Part shown: one piece after another, positions 21,633 to 33,176 of the stretch
Numbering within the stretch: the stretch's first letter is position 1
Layout of the letters: every line of letters starts with the position of its first letter
Origin: Saprolegnia diclina VS20
Lineage: Eukaryota; Oomycota; Saprolegniomycetes; Saprolegniales; Saprolegniaceae
Reading direction: 5' to 3'
Assembly (NCBI RefSeq): GCF_000281045.1
Contig: NW_008246096.1
Span: 284,455-348,454 of the forward strand
DNA length: 64,000 nucleotides
Notes under the pieces: generated by a model
The model's database searches: none
What the model was told of the DNA's origin: nothing
What the model saw: the letters and a program-made list of their open reading frames with translations, nothing else
Translations under genes and position numbers: made by a program

Positions 21633-23714
21633 ATGTCGAAGGACCCGCATGCGCTCGACCATCAGCTCATGGCGCTCGAGCGCGACGACGGGCGCCGCCA
21701 CCAAGAAGAGGTCACCAAGAAGCTCGATTCGATCGGGAAGCAGCTCGCCGAGATGCAGGAGAAGAACAAGCAGCTCGAGAACGAGGTGTCTCTTCCATCT
21801 CTGTGGCCTTTGGCAACCATTCGAGTTAGTTGGAGTTCGACTCGCGGAATACGCGCAAAGATCCCTACTACAACGCCGTGTCGGCCGACGAGATGGCCCA
21901 TGTGCAAACCGAAGGTCTCCATAGCATGTCGATCGCCGTCGCGCTCAGATCTGAATGACTAGGCAACAAGTACACGCGCATGATTGAGATTGAGCGTCGC
22001 AAGATTGCTCAGCACGACCTCGCGATCCAGGACTGCGAGCGCATCTTGGCCGAGCAAAAGCTCTCGCTTGGGCACGGTACCGCCATGGAGCTCAGCGAGG
22101 TCAACCTCGTCAACAAGATCAAGTTGATACAACCCTCGTCGACACCACCTCAAACGTCATCACTGGCATAGAAAGATGGAGACGGAGATCGACCGCAAAA
22201 TGGTGCGCTTCAACGCCAAGCTCGCGGCCAACAAGGCGCTGCGCCAAACACTCGACATCAAGCGGGCCGAGCGCGCGACCGCCGACGTGCTCTACGCCAA
22301 GATCGAACACGACGTGTTCCAGCGAACCTTTGACATCCAAGCCCAGGTTCTAGCGTCCACTTCTTGAAATCGCAACATGCTCTTGTAGACCAAGGAGGTC
22401 GAGCGCATGCGGGAGCAGGTGCAAGCCAAAGTCGCCGAGCTCGAATCGCTCAAAAGCGAGACCGACGCGTACGAAAAGCTCTGCGAAGACAAGGCGACCG
22501 TGATCCTCAAGGTAAGAACATTGGACAAGAAGACAACTTGTCCAACATCCACTAGGACCTCAAACACCGGGCCGCGGAGACCATGACCAACTCGCTCGAC
22601 GACAATGCGGTCGCGTCGCCGAAGAAATACCTCAACCCGGGCAACGACAAGACGCTGATCGAGGAGAAGCTCAACAAATCCAAGCTCACGCGCAGTCGCT
22701 GGAAAAGCATTCAGGAAAAAGTTACGTCGGAATTGTCGATTCAAAAGTACAACGAAAACCGCGATTTCATCGAAAAGATCCACGAAGTCGCAGGTACAAT
22801 ATTGTCTTCTTCTGCGAGGACACTTTGTACGTTGCCCAGGCACGAAATCGGTCGTCGACGTCATCGAAGCATTTACGACGCAAGAACTCGAGCACTTTGC
22901 CAAAGTGCAGTACGTCAACCGACTCGCCGAAGACATTGAGATCCATCGCGCCCAGTGCGCCAAGCTGCGCGAAGAAATCGCCAAGTACGTCGGCGTCCGC
23001 CGTCATATAACGTCATACCCGTGTCGCTAGAATGAAGATGCGCAATGACGCGGTCGACGTGCAAAAGCTACAGCGCAACAAGACGCTCAAGACCCGCCAA
23101 GAGGTTGCGCATTCCATTCAAAGAAGAGCTCGAAAAGAGCAGCGCTGCCTGTAGAAAGCTGCCGAGCAGGAAGCGCGGCTCGTCGAAAAGACGCTCGAAA
23201 TTCAACAAACGATGACTGTGCTCAAGCCCGCGCTCATCGCGCTGCATGTGCGCATCGGCTGCAAGGAAAATCAAGGTACACCGTGGCATTGAACCCTTAG
23301 TTGGATCGTCGTCATTCACGGGAGTATGTAGAGGACAAAGGGCTCCACTCGGTGCTGGGCGAAATCGAGCAAAAGATGGTCGAGCTGCTCCAAACACTGC
23401 ACACGAAAACGATTGAGAAGCAGAAAGAGGGCGAGGCGAGCAATGTGCCAGCCATGCGACTGGGCCGGGGCATCAGCGTCTCGGCCGTCGCGCGGTCGCT
23501 CATGTCCCAGGGGCTGCCCCCCGAGCCCCTCATCCTCGGCAAGACCGAGCAACCGTATCGCTACGGCGGTGTCAAGCCTCCGACCATGACGCTCCATGAG
23601 ATGCACCGCAAGGAGGCGGCGGAAGAAGAGTACCCGCTGACTTATGACGAGCTCAAGTCCAAAGTCTGGAAGCGGGATACCAAGCCGGCCGACTCGGCCC
23701 CCGCCAACAAGTAG
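21633..23714 (+). CDS. Outer dynein arm docking complex coiled-coil protein (CCDC63/CCDC114-like)
   Basis: ATG 21633 opens MSKDPHALDHQLMALERDD. About eight exons, separated by introns of about 45-60 nt, encode an almost continuous coiled coil: QLAEMQEKNKQLENE, YTRMIEIERRKIAQHDLAIQD, METEIDRKMVRFNAKLAANK, RAERATADVLYAKIEHDVFQ and TTQELEHFAKVQYVNRLAEDIE. The phrase pattern 'K.V.FN..LA.NK.LR' followed by 'RAER...Y.K.E', then 'F...YVN.L..DIE', is what I recall for ODA docking proteins, which fix outer dynein arms to axonemal doublets. The last exon (about 23301-23714) is less coiled and Lys/Pro-rich. This fits zoospore flagella. Other axonemal coiled-coil proteins are possible alternatives. Stop TAG 23712-23714. 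Confidence 0.65.
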
Positions 23715-23864
23715 TCATACAACGACGACTAATGAATCGACGAGCGACTAGACCGATATTATGTGATACGTGGTGCGTATTGTCATTGACGTATTGTGTG
23801 TCCTTTTTGTGCTTTGGCGTCGTACCATAGACAACTTGTCCACGAGGCGTATTTCTTTGCTCGA

Positions 23865-23946
23865 CCAATCCGATGCGATTGACGAAATGTATTTTAGCCA
23901 ATCATCGTCTGCCAGATACGCGGGTTTCGCCAGTCGGGCCAATTGG
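23865..23946 (+). promoter_or_regulatory. CCAAT-box cluster upstream of dolichyldiphosphatase
   Basis: CCAAT at 23865-23869 and 23898-23902, plus the palindromic CCAATTGG at 23939-23946, all within 90 bp of the chosen ATG. A promoter role is inferred from position only. Confidence 0.35.
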
Positions 23947-23948
23947 AA

Positions 23949-25208
23949 ATGGGCGCGTTCCAGAACTGCGAGGCCTGCACGACTGCCGAGCCGACGACCG
24001 AGGCCCCGGCCGTGACGCCTTCGACGCCCAAGCCGTCGCCGACCGACGAGGTGCCGCCGGTCACGGTAGCGCCGCCCGCCGAGCTGGCCGAGGCCATCGT
24101 CGGCGCCATCGCGGCGACAGTGGCCGTCGAGACCGTGGCGCACGTGCAGCAGCAGGCCATCCAGGCGCCAGTCGCAACTGCAGCGGTTGCCGAAGCGGTC
24201 GAAATGATCAAGGATGCGCTCGTGTCGGAGGTCGTGCCCATGACCAACAAGAAGCTCTTCACGCTGACTTCGGTACAGCGCTCGCAAGCCGTACCGCCTC
24301 CTCCTACCTCTCTGCGCTAGGTCATGTACGAAGCCGACGATCCGTTTGGGAGTCTCGCCGCACTCGTGACGCTATCGCCCGTGTAGGCTACTGCACCATG
24401 TATGCCATTGAGACTCATGCGTTCGATAGGTTCATCATGGTCATGTATGCCACGCTCATCGTGTTCCAGCGCGACTTGCACGTGATCTGCATGCTTCTGG
24501 GCCAAGTACACACCTCTTCCCGCTTGCAGAGACTTATGCTGCCAACCGTAGATGGTCAATGAGGTTGTCAACCAAATTCTCAAGCGCACGATCGACCAAA
24601 AGCGTCCTGATGGTACATATTCACCTCCAAAGGGCAGCCCCATCGATGCGAGCGTAGGTGCCGAAATGCACGACGCTGGCATGCCCTCGGCGCATGCCCA
24701 GTTCATGGCCTTCTTTGCGACCTACGTCGTGCTGTACACGTCCAACCGGTACCTCGTCGGTGTCGTCGGCGTTGTCCTTATGTCGTCCACTAGCATGAGC
24801 AAGCGAAGAGAGTGGGAACACAAGGCAGCGATGGTTGGCATCGTCGCGCTGGCGTTCCTCTGCTGCATCTCTCGGTACGCCTCCACTGGTCGAGCAAACA
24901 TGATATTCACATGAGCAGAATTCGACTCGGCTACCACAGCTACGCCCAGGTCGTCGTCGGCGTCGCCGTCGGTGCGGGTGTCGGTATCCTCTGGTACATT
25001 TGCATGGAGCGCGTACGTCCAGACTGTGCATGTGGTGCATGTACAATCTGGCCGCGTGTAGATTCTGGAGCCCCTCTTTCCGACGATTGCCGCCCACAAG
25101 TGGGCGCAAGAGCTCTTTGTGCGCGACTGCTCGCACATTCCAGACATGGTGCAGTTCCAGTACGACGCGATCCAGAACAAGAAGACCCAGACAAAGTACT
25201 CGATGTAG
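23949..25208 (+). CDS. DOLPP1: Dolichyldiphosphatase (PAP2 family), N-glycosylation lipid recycling
   Basis: Hydrolyses dolichyl pyrophosphate at the ER so the carrier can be reused for N-glycan assembly. Core motifs: FGSLAALVTLSP, VYATLIVFQRDLH, then VNEVVNQILKRTIDQKRPDG (KxxxxxxRP), GMPSAHAQF (PSxH) and SR...RLGYHSYAQV (SRxxxxxHxxxQ), followed by LEPLFPTIAAHKWAQELF as in animal DOLPP1. Several membrane helices surround the motifs. Odd feature: before the conserved start (LTSVMYEADD) there are about 110 Ala/Pro/Thr-rich residues from ATG 23949 (MGAFQNCEACTTAEP...) absent from DOLPP1, so a different first exon or a real extension are both possible. Three CCAAT-type boxes lie within 90 bp upstream. 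Stop TAG 25206-25208. Confidence 0.82.
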
Positions 25209-25211
25209 AAT

Positions 25212-27849
25212 CTATCTCTCGATAGCCTTTGGTATCCACGACGCCGCGATCGCTGTCACTTGGAACGACCGGCGGACTGCAGCGACCACGACAACGTCCA
25301 ATGCCTCTGGCTGCACACTCACGCGCATGCCGTACATGGTCTTGAGTGCTGTCGCAAGCCGCTTGAGCGCTGTGGTGTCCTCCATCGTGGGCGAAGGGAC
25401 ACTCAGCCGGCGGCCGTCGCTCGACCACGAGAGACGGGCCACGGGCGCTTGTACGACACGGCTCCACGCTGCGCGCACATGCGCGAGGATCTCAGCATCA
25501 AACACTTGTTGGCTCAGCGATGGCAGCACAGCGATTGACGAAGTCGCGTGGACGGCCACGGGCACCGACGTTGACGGTAGCGCGCTCACGTCGACCGTTG
25601 ACGTGACGACGACGACGATGTTGGTGATGGCGTTGAGTGTCGACCCAAGGAGGGTCTCGACACTAGAAGACACCTTGTGCATTAGCTAGAGACGCGAAAG
25701 AGGATACCAACCTTGCGGACCACGGAATGCGCGTATCGAGCTCCGTGTCAAAGTTGAGACCGAGCCCCTCGAGCTGCTCTACAAGACCCGGCGGGGCATG
25801 GACAGCGAGGTGGTTGCCCCGCTCGGCCACGCGTTCGAGGGTCGAGATGACGGCGTCGATGTCGGAAACCGTGTCAAATGCGCTGTGCAGAAGCGTGAGC
25901 TGGCGATGCCGACGCGCCTCGGGCACGCCCGCGGGCACATCGAGCACCTGTGGCTTGGCCCAGCGCGGCCCCGACCGCGGGCGCAAGGCCAGCCCAACCA
26001 CGCCGTCCAAGATGAGATTGTCGCTGCTGACGTCGACGATCGACGCGTTGGGATCGGCCAACAACTCGTTCGAATAGACAGCCGAGACCTCGGGCACAAA
26101 CGAGACGGTGACGTGCAGCACGCGCTGGCCCTCGGTCGGCAACGGCGGCGACGCCCACTCGACGCGGACGCAGTGGCCCTTGCTGTCTGCGTACTCGGCG
26201 AGCACGCGGAGGCGGACATGCGCGCCCAGCGGCAGACCGTTGGTGTACGCGATCGTTGGCTGAAACGCCAGCGTCATGTGCTCGGCCACGACATTCGTGT
26301 GCTTGGGCGAGAACCGCGCGAGGAGCTTGGCCTTGGACGCTGGCGTCAGAAACACCGCTGCGATGTACACATCATTGGTCTCGGTCAGCAAGAGCGGCAG
26401 CGCCGTGCGGTTGTCACGGGTGGTAAAGACGGGCGGCAAGAGCAAGAGAGACGTCAACGGGTGCGCATGGACCTCCCATCGCTGGTGCATGCGCGCAATC
26501 ACGTCGAACGACACGCCGTGCGAGTTGCGGTACATCATGCGTTGGGCCATGGCCATGTCGTCGCACTGGACTTCGAGCACCGTGACAGCGTACGCTGCCT
26601 CCAGCGCGCCTAATGCCAATCTGAGTTCTTATGGTAGTATCAAGTTGATACCGTACCCGTCACGTACGCTTCGTACTCCCACAGCTGCGAATGCGTGTTG
26701 TCGACGACGATGACGGCGACCTTGTCGGCCAGCGCGGCCATGAACGCAGCTTTGCACGCGTCATGAGCCTCACCGAGCTTGCTCTTCTCGTAGTAATAGC
26801 CTCCGGGTGACTCGAAACAGAGATCCGCGCTGCACAGTACGCTGGATGCGGTAGCTGCCGTCGCCTACCCCAAAATGAGCTGGGCGCGCATGGTTGCTGA
26901 GAGGACCATAGATAGAACACGCCGGCTGAGCGTACTCTTGCCACTGCCGGGGAGACCGCGCAAGATAATGACTTGATGACCTGTGAACGAGACGTGCGCT
27001 GCGATTTGCGACCCGATGGCATCGTCGTCAACAGACGCGGGCGAGGGGCCCTTGCGCAGGATCGAAAGGGTCGCATCTGGCGTCGTGAGCATCAAGGTTG
27101 AGAGCGTCACTGCCGTCGTGAATGGCTGCCGGTTCGTATCTTGGATCTCGTCCTGGAGAGTTTTGCGCGGCAATGTCTCGTCGAGCGCCCACAGAACGGC
27201 GTCGCGCGGGCCCTTCTTGCCGAGCTCGCACTTGAGACTCGACTTGATACCGAGGCTCTGGAGCTTGAGCAGCAGTGTATTGCCCGTCTAAACAGAATAC
27301 ACGCCTGATACTTGAGAACGCTGTTGGGACAGCATACCTTGGCCAAGAAGGTCTTGAAGGTGTCCGAGAACTGCAGCGTGAGGCTCAGTCGCTTGCCAGC
27401 TACGTTGGGCGAGTTTTGCACTTGGAGCCGACAGCTTGCGTCGATGGCGGGCGTCGGCATGGCGTAGCTTGCAAAGAGCGATTGCATGGCGTGGAGCTGC
27501 GTGTCCGAGCCCACGTCGGCCTCGACAAGGACGATGGCCGGTGTCACGGCCAAGTCGTCGCTCCATGTCGTCGTTGTCTGCCACTGCTTTCTCACTACAC
27601 ACATATCAGTGATGCATATCTCGACTTGGGAGAGCGACAATGCGCACCTGAGCTGGCGTAGGCGATGAGTGCCGGATCGTCCAAGCGTAGCTGTAGCCAG
27701 CGAGCAATAAGCATGAGCCTAGGTCCGCTGCCGAGACGTACCTGGACGTACACGCGCTGCTTGGCCGGTTCGTTGGGCGCCGCGACAGCTGGTTGCTCTA
27801 CGCTGCCCGACCGAGCCTTCTTCGCCTCGCGCTTGCCGCCTTTTGCCAT
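25212..27849 (-). CDS. N4BP2L-like P-loop kinase/ATPase fused to extra domains (possible RNA-repair or mRNA-associated protein)
   Basis: ATG 27849 opens MAKGGKREAKKARSG. An N-terminal part of about 250 residues has no recognised domain. The central part has Walker A GLPGSGKS (about 26950) and then VAVIVVDNTHSQLWEYEAYV, with GGYYYEKSKLGEAHDACK before it; this order is typical of NEDD4-binding-protein-2-like P-loop proteins. Next comes a region with KHTNVVAEHMTLAFQP, resembling a domain found with such kinases in fungal and protist RNA-repair-like proteins. The C-terminal exon (25682-25212) carries an unknown alpha/beta segment (AEILAHVRAAWSRVV...). The splice near 25690-25725 is ambiguous; introns there would be very short. 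Its stop is 3 bp from the DOLPP1 stop on the other strand. Confidence 0.6.
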
Positions 27850-28197
27850 CCTCGTCTGGTGTCGTCCTGCGCGAATCTGAAATCTGACCGTCCACTGCCG
27901 TGGATTGCACATGACGCACTGATTAAGGTAATTATTAATAGTGTTAAGCAACGGGCCCTTTGGCTACTGCAGACGCAAGCGTGGACGACCGTAGCGACAC
28001 TCGGTTTCCTTCAAAGTGAGTACTGGCAACTGTCGCATCGGTGCGTACATGTCGGCGTCTTTGTGGGGCTGGGGCACCGCCATAGAACACGGAGTCCATT
28101 TGAGCAACACTATTTGAAGAAAACACTATACAGGTAATTTGGCACGACCAGCACTCAGTGTCGGCGCAGCGCCAGTCAGATTCGGAGGCCGCGAGTG
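27850..28197. promoter_or_regulatory. Divergent promoter region between N4BP2L-like gene and YAE1
   Basis: 348 bp between two divergent ATGs. No gene is seen. It presumably holds both promoters. There is an AT-rich patch near 27925-27950, but no clear TATA or paired CCAAT motif. Confidence 0.35.
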
Positions 28198-28718
28198 ATG
28201 TTTGACGAAGACAGCGATGGCATGAGCGACGGTGGCGTCGTCGACGACCGCGTCTGGATGGAGAAGGAGTCGCTCGCCATGGAGCGCCGGTCACGCACGG
28301 TACCACAGCCTCCTATGGCCATTCTGCAACCTCTTTGTAGGTCGGCTTCCGTGAAGGGATCGACGTCGGGAAGGAGCAGATGTTGCAGGAGGGCTTTGAC
28401 CACGGCTACAAGGCTGGCGCCGCCAAGGGCTTTGAGATGGGCACGCTGCATGGCATTCTGCGGTTCGAACGCACCACGTACCGCCACGTCATGACTTTGC
28501 ACTTTCTACGTAGCGCGTTCAAGCATCAGTTTCCCGCCGACCATCCAGCGATGGCCGCGGTGCTTGCGCTAGCCGCCGAGCTCAAGGCGTCCGAGGAAGC
28601 CGCCGTGACGGCCGGTGATATCCCGGCTGCCTCGTCCAACCAGGAAGCGGCCGTGCTTGCTGCAGTCCCGCTCCCGCTCCCGCACGCGCCATCGACCAAC
28701 GACGCACACAAGGAATAG
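28198..28718 (+). CDS. YAE1: YAE1 homologue, cytosolic Fe-S delivery adaptor
   Basis: Two exons (28198-28299, 28341-28718) encode about 159 aa. The splice restores SRTVGFREGIDVGKEQ, leading into the deca-GX3 repeat GFDHGYKAGAAKGFEMGTLHG, the hallmark of the Yae1/Lto1 family. Yae1 with Lto1 brings the ribosome-recycling ATPase Rli1/ABCE1 to the cytosolic Fe-S targeting complex. The region after the repeat is Ala-rich and poorly conserved. LTO1 shares the same repeat, so that assignment is possible; the acidic start and the D...W motif before the repeat favour YAE1. It ends 31 bp from the convergent INPP4 copy 1. Confidence 0.75.
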
Positions 28719-28749
28719 CATTAAGAACAGAATAAGAACGACCGAACGA

Positions 28750-31700
28750 CTACGTATGGCCCTTGGCGGCCATGCCCTGAATCGACTCGAGAGGCGGGCG
28801 GTACATCTTGGGCAGCATCTTGCGCTGGAGTGCGTTGAACGAGTACTTTGGTGCGCCAATGTTTTTTTGCGCAATCTCAATCCGCGTGCCGCGCGCCCGC
28901 ATGACGTTGGCGATCGGTTTGACAAGCGCTTCAACGTCCTTCGTCATCGATGACGTGGCGTGCACGCGGCGCATCTGGTCGAGCGTGATCGACATGGCCG
29001 TGCGGTCCTTCCCGCTCTTGCAAAACGTGACGCGGCCGCCGTTGAGGCACCGAACGACGTCCGAGGCTTCGAGCAGTAGCCGCGTGTTTTTGGTCGCTGC
29101 CGCTTTGGTTTCGGCCTCCAGTAGCGTCGTGAGTGTCTGCAGCGCCGCTTTGGGCGCCGACCCTTCCAAGTGCACGTGCTCCTCCATGGCCGTGTAGCTG
29201 GCAGCGTAGGCTTGCAGCGTCTAGCATCATCATTACTACCACATGCAAGCCGAAGATGTAGTTACCTTGAACGCCTTCTGGTTGACCTTGTGCTGGAGGT
29301 CCCAGCCGGTCGTCCCCATCATGTTGGCCAGCGATTGCATCTCGTTGATGCCTTGGGTAAAGAGAACGGGCACCACCGCAATTGTCGCGCCTGTTTGAAG
29401 CGGCCCGGGCAACGCGACGAGCGTCGAGGACGGCAGGGGGACGTGGATGACGTAGCCCTTGCCGTCATGGGCCGGCGTGAGGCGAATGCGGGACGTCTCG
29501 GTCTGCCCCTCAAACTGAAACACAAAGCGTTCCAGTGTCTTGATCGCGACCCACGCGTCCGAGAGCATGCGGAGTTCATGGCCTTGCGACGACACGAGCG
29601 ACTCCCACTGCACGAGAAACCCGATCGCCGTCCATTGGCGCAGAATGGCCATGCCATCGCGCGTCGACGGACTCAGTGCCAGCTCGAGCTGCGCAAGAAA
29701 CGTCGTGACAAGGACGCTGAGCGACTGCGACACGCAGAGGATCTTGCGGTACATGTAGGCGTGTTTGGCAGCATCAAAGCTCGCCGCGTCCACCGCTGTC
29801 ATCATGGCGTCCTCCAGATCCAAGAGCCCGTGCTTGTCGAGACCCAAGGCGTGGGCCGTCGGCGCGCCGCAGCTCACGGTAGCCGTGACCGCGTCTTGGA
29901 CGTCGAGCGTCACGGCCGGGAGGTCGAGCCCCGAGAGCGACGACGCGCGGAAGCTGGACGCGCCCGTGCTGAACCGACGCACGGGCGACTCGGCAAACGT
30001 CCGAAAGTACGAGAGGTGGAGGTTGGTCGCCAATGGCTGCACGAGCAGCTCCTTCTTCTCTTTCGACGAGCGAAACCACTTGCTGGAGGCGTCCCGGTCC
30101 GCCACGTCCTCCATCATCTTTTCCAAGTCGGCGAGGTACCCGTCGAGGTTGGCAACGTGCTTGGCGAGCGTCTCGATCGGAATCGGCGCGCCGTCCGGCT
30201 CGGTGCGGATGTGCGAGTGCTTGTTGCGCTTCCGGAGCTCGTGGTCCTTGGCCTTGTCCGCCAGGCGAAACATCGGGGTTTGGTCGACGGCCCCGAGCGC
30301 AGTCTCACTCACGAGCCCAAACTTGGCTTTCGAACACTTGATGCGGACTTGGATGTGGACTTCACCGACGGGGTCAACACCACCGAGCATCGAGCGCCGG
30401 TCGCCGCGCGGGTAGATGGGCACCCAGTCGTCAACGTCAAAGACGTACTCGGCGTCCGGGTCGGGCAGACTCGTGTCGGGGTTCATCGACGTCGATTTGA
30501 GTTTGAGAATGCGCCACGGTACAATGACATGGCCAATTGGCACGTCCATGACCTTGGCAATGGCTTCGTGGTAGACGCTAAACTGAACGACGCCCTTGGA
30601 GTTGCACACGCGGTGCGACGGTCGGTAGATCGAGTACGACGACGCGGGCTTCTTCGGGCCGTCGCCGCTGAGCGACGTCGCCATCTTCTTCATCTGCGGC
30701 GACGTCGACGCGACCGACGTCCGGCGGTGCGTACCCCACACTGGGTTGCACGTCGCCATTTCGGTGCGCGTGCGGCCAACGTCCTGCATGGGCGTGGCTG
30801 GGTACGGCGCATCCGGCCCGGCCTCGGGCTTGTCGGTCTCGCCAAACGAGATGCGAATGAACGGGTTGATGGCCGTGGGCGTGGGCGATGTCACCGTCGT
30901 CGCTGCCGTGTTGGGCGACATGCCCGTGGACGTCGGCGCCGGTGCCGTTGGTGGTGTCGTTGTCGTCGTCGGTGGCGGGAGCACGTCGAGCTTGAGGTTG
31001 CGGGCCTCCAACACCGCGACGTGAAAGACGTCGCAGCCCGCCGCGAGCGCATCGTCGTCCGAGTCGAAGATCAGCTGCCGCTTGCGCTCGTTCTCGCAGC
31101 GCACGTGCCAGAGCTCGGTAAACATTTGCAGCTCGGCGTGCATGTGCTTGAGGAAGAGCTTGGGAATGCGCGTATGGTACCCGACCTCCATGATCTCCTC
31201 GGCCACGCGACGCGGCCCCAGCGTCGTCGACGGAAACGAGTACGTCTGCATGAGGTGGTGCTGCGTCGGGATGAGCGGGTGCGCCAGTGGTCGGATACGT
31301 GCGACCGTGAGCACGATCGCAGGATCTTTTGCGCCGAGCATCGCAGGGCTCGAGATCGTGGGCGGCGTGGTATGGCCTTTCCGCAGCGTCAACGGTATGT
31401 AGATGACGGGCGCGCCGAGGCGAACCTGGCTGGCCAAGTAGCGCATCGCGACCACGCACGACGCGATCGAGAGCTTGTCCTGGACGCGCACGAGCGAGAT
31501 ATGGACCACGTCCTCGACGCTCGTCGATGCCAGCGGCAGCTCAATGCCAAGGACGAACGACGGGTTGCTGCTCTTGGTGATCTCGGTCTCGTACATGCGC
31601 AGCGAGCTCGGCGCGCCGGCGATCGTGGCTTGCGAGAGGTGCTCGATAAGCAGCTGGCACTCGGGCACGTCGGGCGACTGCCCACGCAGCGAGGCCAAGG

Positions 31701-31785
31701 CGCCTTGGAGGAAGCTCTGCGGTGGGCCGCGGGCGTTGACGTTGCTGACGGCGCAGAAGAAGCTCACGACAAGGTCGTCGGCCAT
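28750..31785 (-). CDS. INPP4-type phosphoinositide 4-phosphatase, paralogue 1
   Basis: Two exons (31785-29266, 29220-28750) encode 996 aa. The N-terminal C2-like region begins MADDLVVSFFCAVSN. A second conserved block is VFHVAVLEARNLKLDVLPP with Asn/Pro motif NPFIRISFGET, typical of a C2 beta-sandwich. Near the C-terminus is the phosphatase loop CKSGKDRTAM, matching the INPP4 CKSAKDRT signature (CX5R). INPP4 enzymes remove the 4-phosphate from PI(3,4)P2, shaping endosomal and PI3K signalling. The usual length is about 950 aa, so this copy is full length. The alternative upstream ATG 31818 would add 11 residues. The block GAPTAHALGLDKHGLLDLE is shared by all three copies here. Confidence 0.85.
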
Positions 31786-33176
31786 CGCGGGGCAAAAGTG
31801 CAAACTGGCCGAATGCACTTGGTCGTTCTGCCGTCAAATAAAATACATTTTCCAATTAAATGCAAATTAATTTAAACAATTTCGATTAAAATACGACCGA
31901 AAGGCGTGCGCGTCGAATTAAATCACGACCCGTCGACAAGCAATGGCAGAGCGCCGTGCTGATACAAACCGTTCCTCGCAGACGGCCGAGCAGATTGGGG
32001 GGGTAACGAATGTATTGGTGCCCCGCCTGCCCAGTGGTGGGCGAGGTGGGTTAGCTAATTTGCTACGGGCTGCAAAATGCGGAATGATCAGAGCGGGGCC
32101 GCTCAGTGCCTTGGCTTGTTTTGCTGCTTGGACTTCTGTCCTTCTGTGCTTCTGTTCTTCTGTTGTTCGTGACTGCTCGTCCCATCGCGCGCAAAACCTC
32201 TTTCTCTTCTTGAAAATGGTCCGACTGGTGCGTCGATGCCCACAACGTCGTCGCACCCGTTCGCTGGCACCACCTGGTGGCAACAACGCGGCGACCGTGT
32301 ACACGGCTGCGGCAAGGGTCCACAGCTTTCACGTCCAAGGCGGTATGAAAATCACGGTCCATCCAAAGGGCGGCTAGGGTACACCACATTACCCACCGTC
32401 AATACGTCGAGGTCATCAGTAGAGAGGCCGCAGCATCATGCGTCAAGATGGATGGACGCGCGATCTGGCGCGGGATGAGTTGCTCCTCGAGTCGTCTCGA
32501 GCTCGAAATTCAGTGCAAGTAACGAGCGGGCGCATTGAATTTTATTTTGCAGCGTATTTTAAAGTTTCATAAAAATAAAAATTTCATAATAAAAGACGCA
32601 CCGGCGTGTCATGGACACTCGCTTGGGTTGTAGCCGGTCGAACCGACGACCCGCTCATCGGCGCCACCGACTTGGCGGCTGTAGAGAGTGTGCATGTGGT
32701 GGCTGGCGACTCGACCAAGCATGCGAATCTGGTGGCAGTTGCTAGTCGTTGGCTCGGCAGCATAGCGGCGGCGCCAGTGCAGATGCTACTCGCTCCCGTT
32801 CTTCTTCTGGACGTGGCTTCCACTGCTGAGGTCCTTCTGCAGCAACGGTATTCACTGGCATTTTTCAGCGCCATGACGCACCCTGCGTAGGGACTGGTAG
32901 CGCACCGCGTGTCGAGCACGGGTGGTACCTCAAGGAGTTGGGACGGTCGATGACCAGAGTACTTAGTGGGGAAAATGACACATTGACCAACTTGAAATGT
33001 GTATGGCAGCCGGCGTGGACGGTTTCTCATTGGATCTATATCTTTGGGTTTCTCCACCAATCCGGGGTTGTTTGCTACTGTACGCCATGCGGATTGGTGG
33101 AAAAGAAATGTATTTGGCCAATTGAAGCGCGGAGGCATCGAGTGCAAGCTTCCGTTTTCATTTTCGTGAGCGGTCC
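31786..33176. promoter_or_regulatory. 1.4-kb divergent promoter region between INPP4 copies 1 and 2
   Basis: No gene can be supported. Its ORFs, including one of 199 codons on the minus strand (32584-33183), lack family motifs and consistent codon bias. Contents: AT-rich tracts at about 31840-31900 and 32530-32600; an imperfect CTTCTGT repeat (about 32132-32166); and a 12-bp perfect inverted repeat of CCAAT boxes (33053-33064 and 33090-33101) plus TTGGCCAATTG at about 33114, just upstream of the copy 2 start. Confidence 0.4.
33053..33101. promoter_or_regulatory. Inverted repeat of two CCAAT boxes
   Basis: TCCACCAATCCG (33053-33064) is matched perfectly in reverse by CGGATTGGTGGA (33090-33101), 25 bp apart and 76 bp before ATG 33177. 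Candidate NF-Y site pair; role inferred. Confidence 0.45.

Noticed and set aside
29170-31875. 901-codon plus-strand open frame
   Set aside because: Antisense shadow of INPP4 copy 1; composition is the typical Arg/His/Val pattern produced by complement of a GC3-rich gene.
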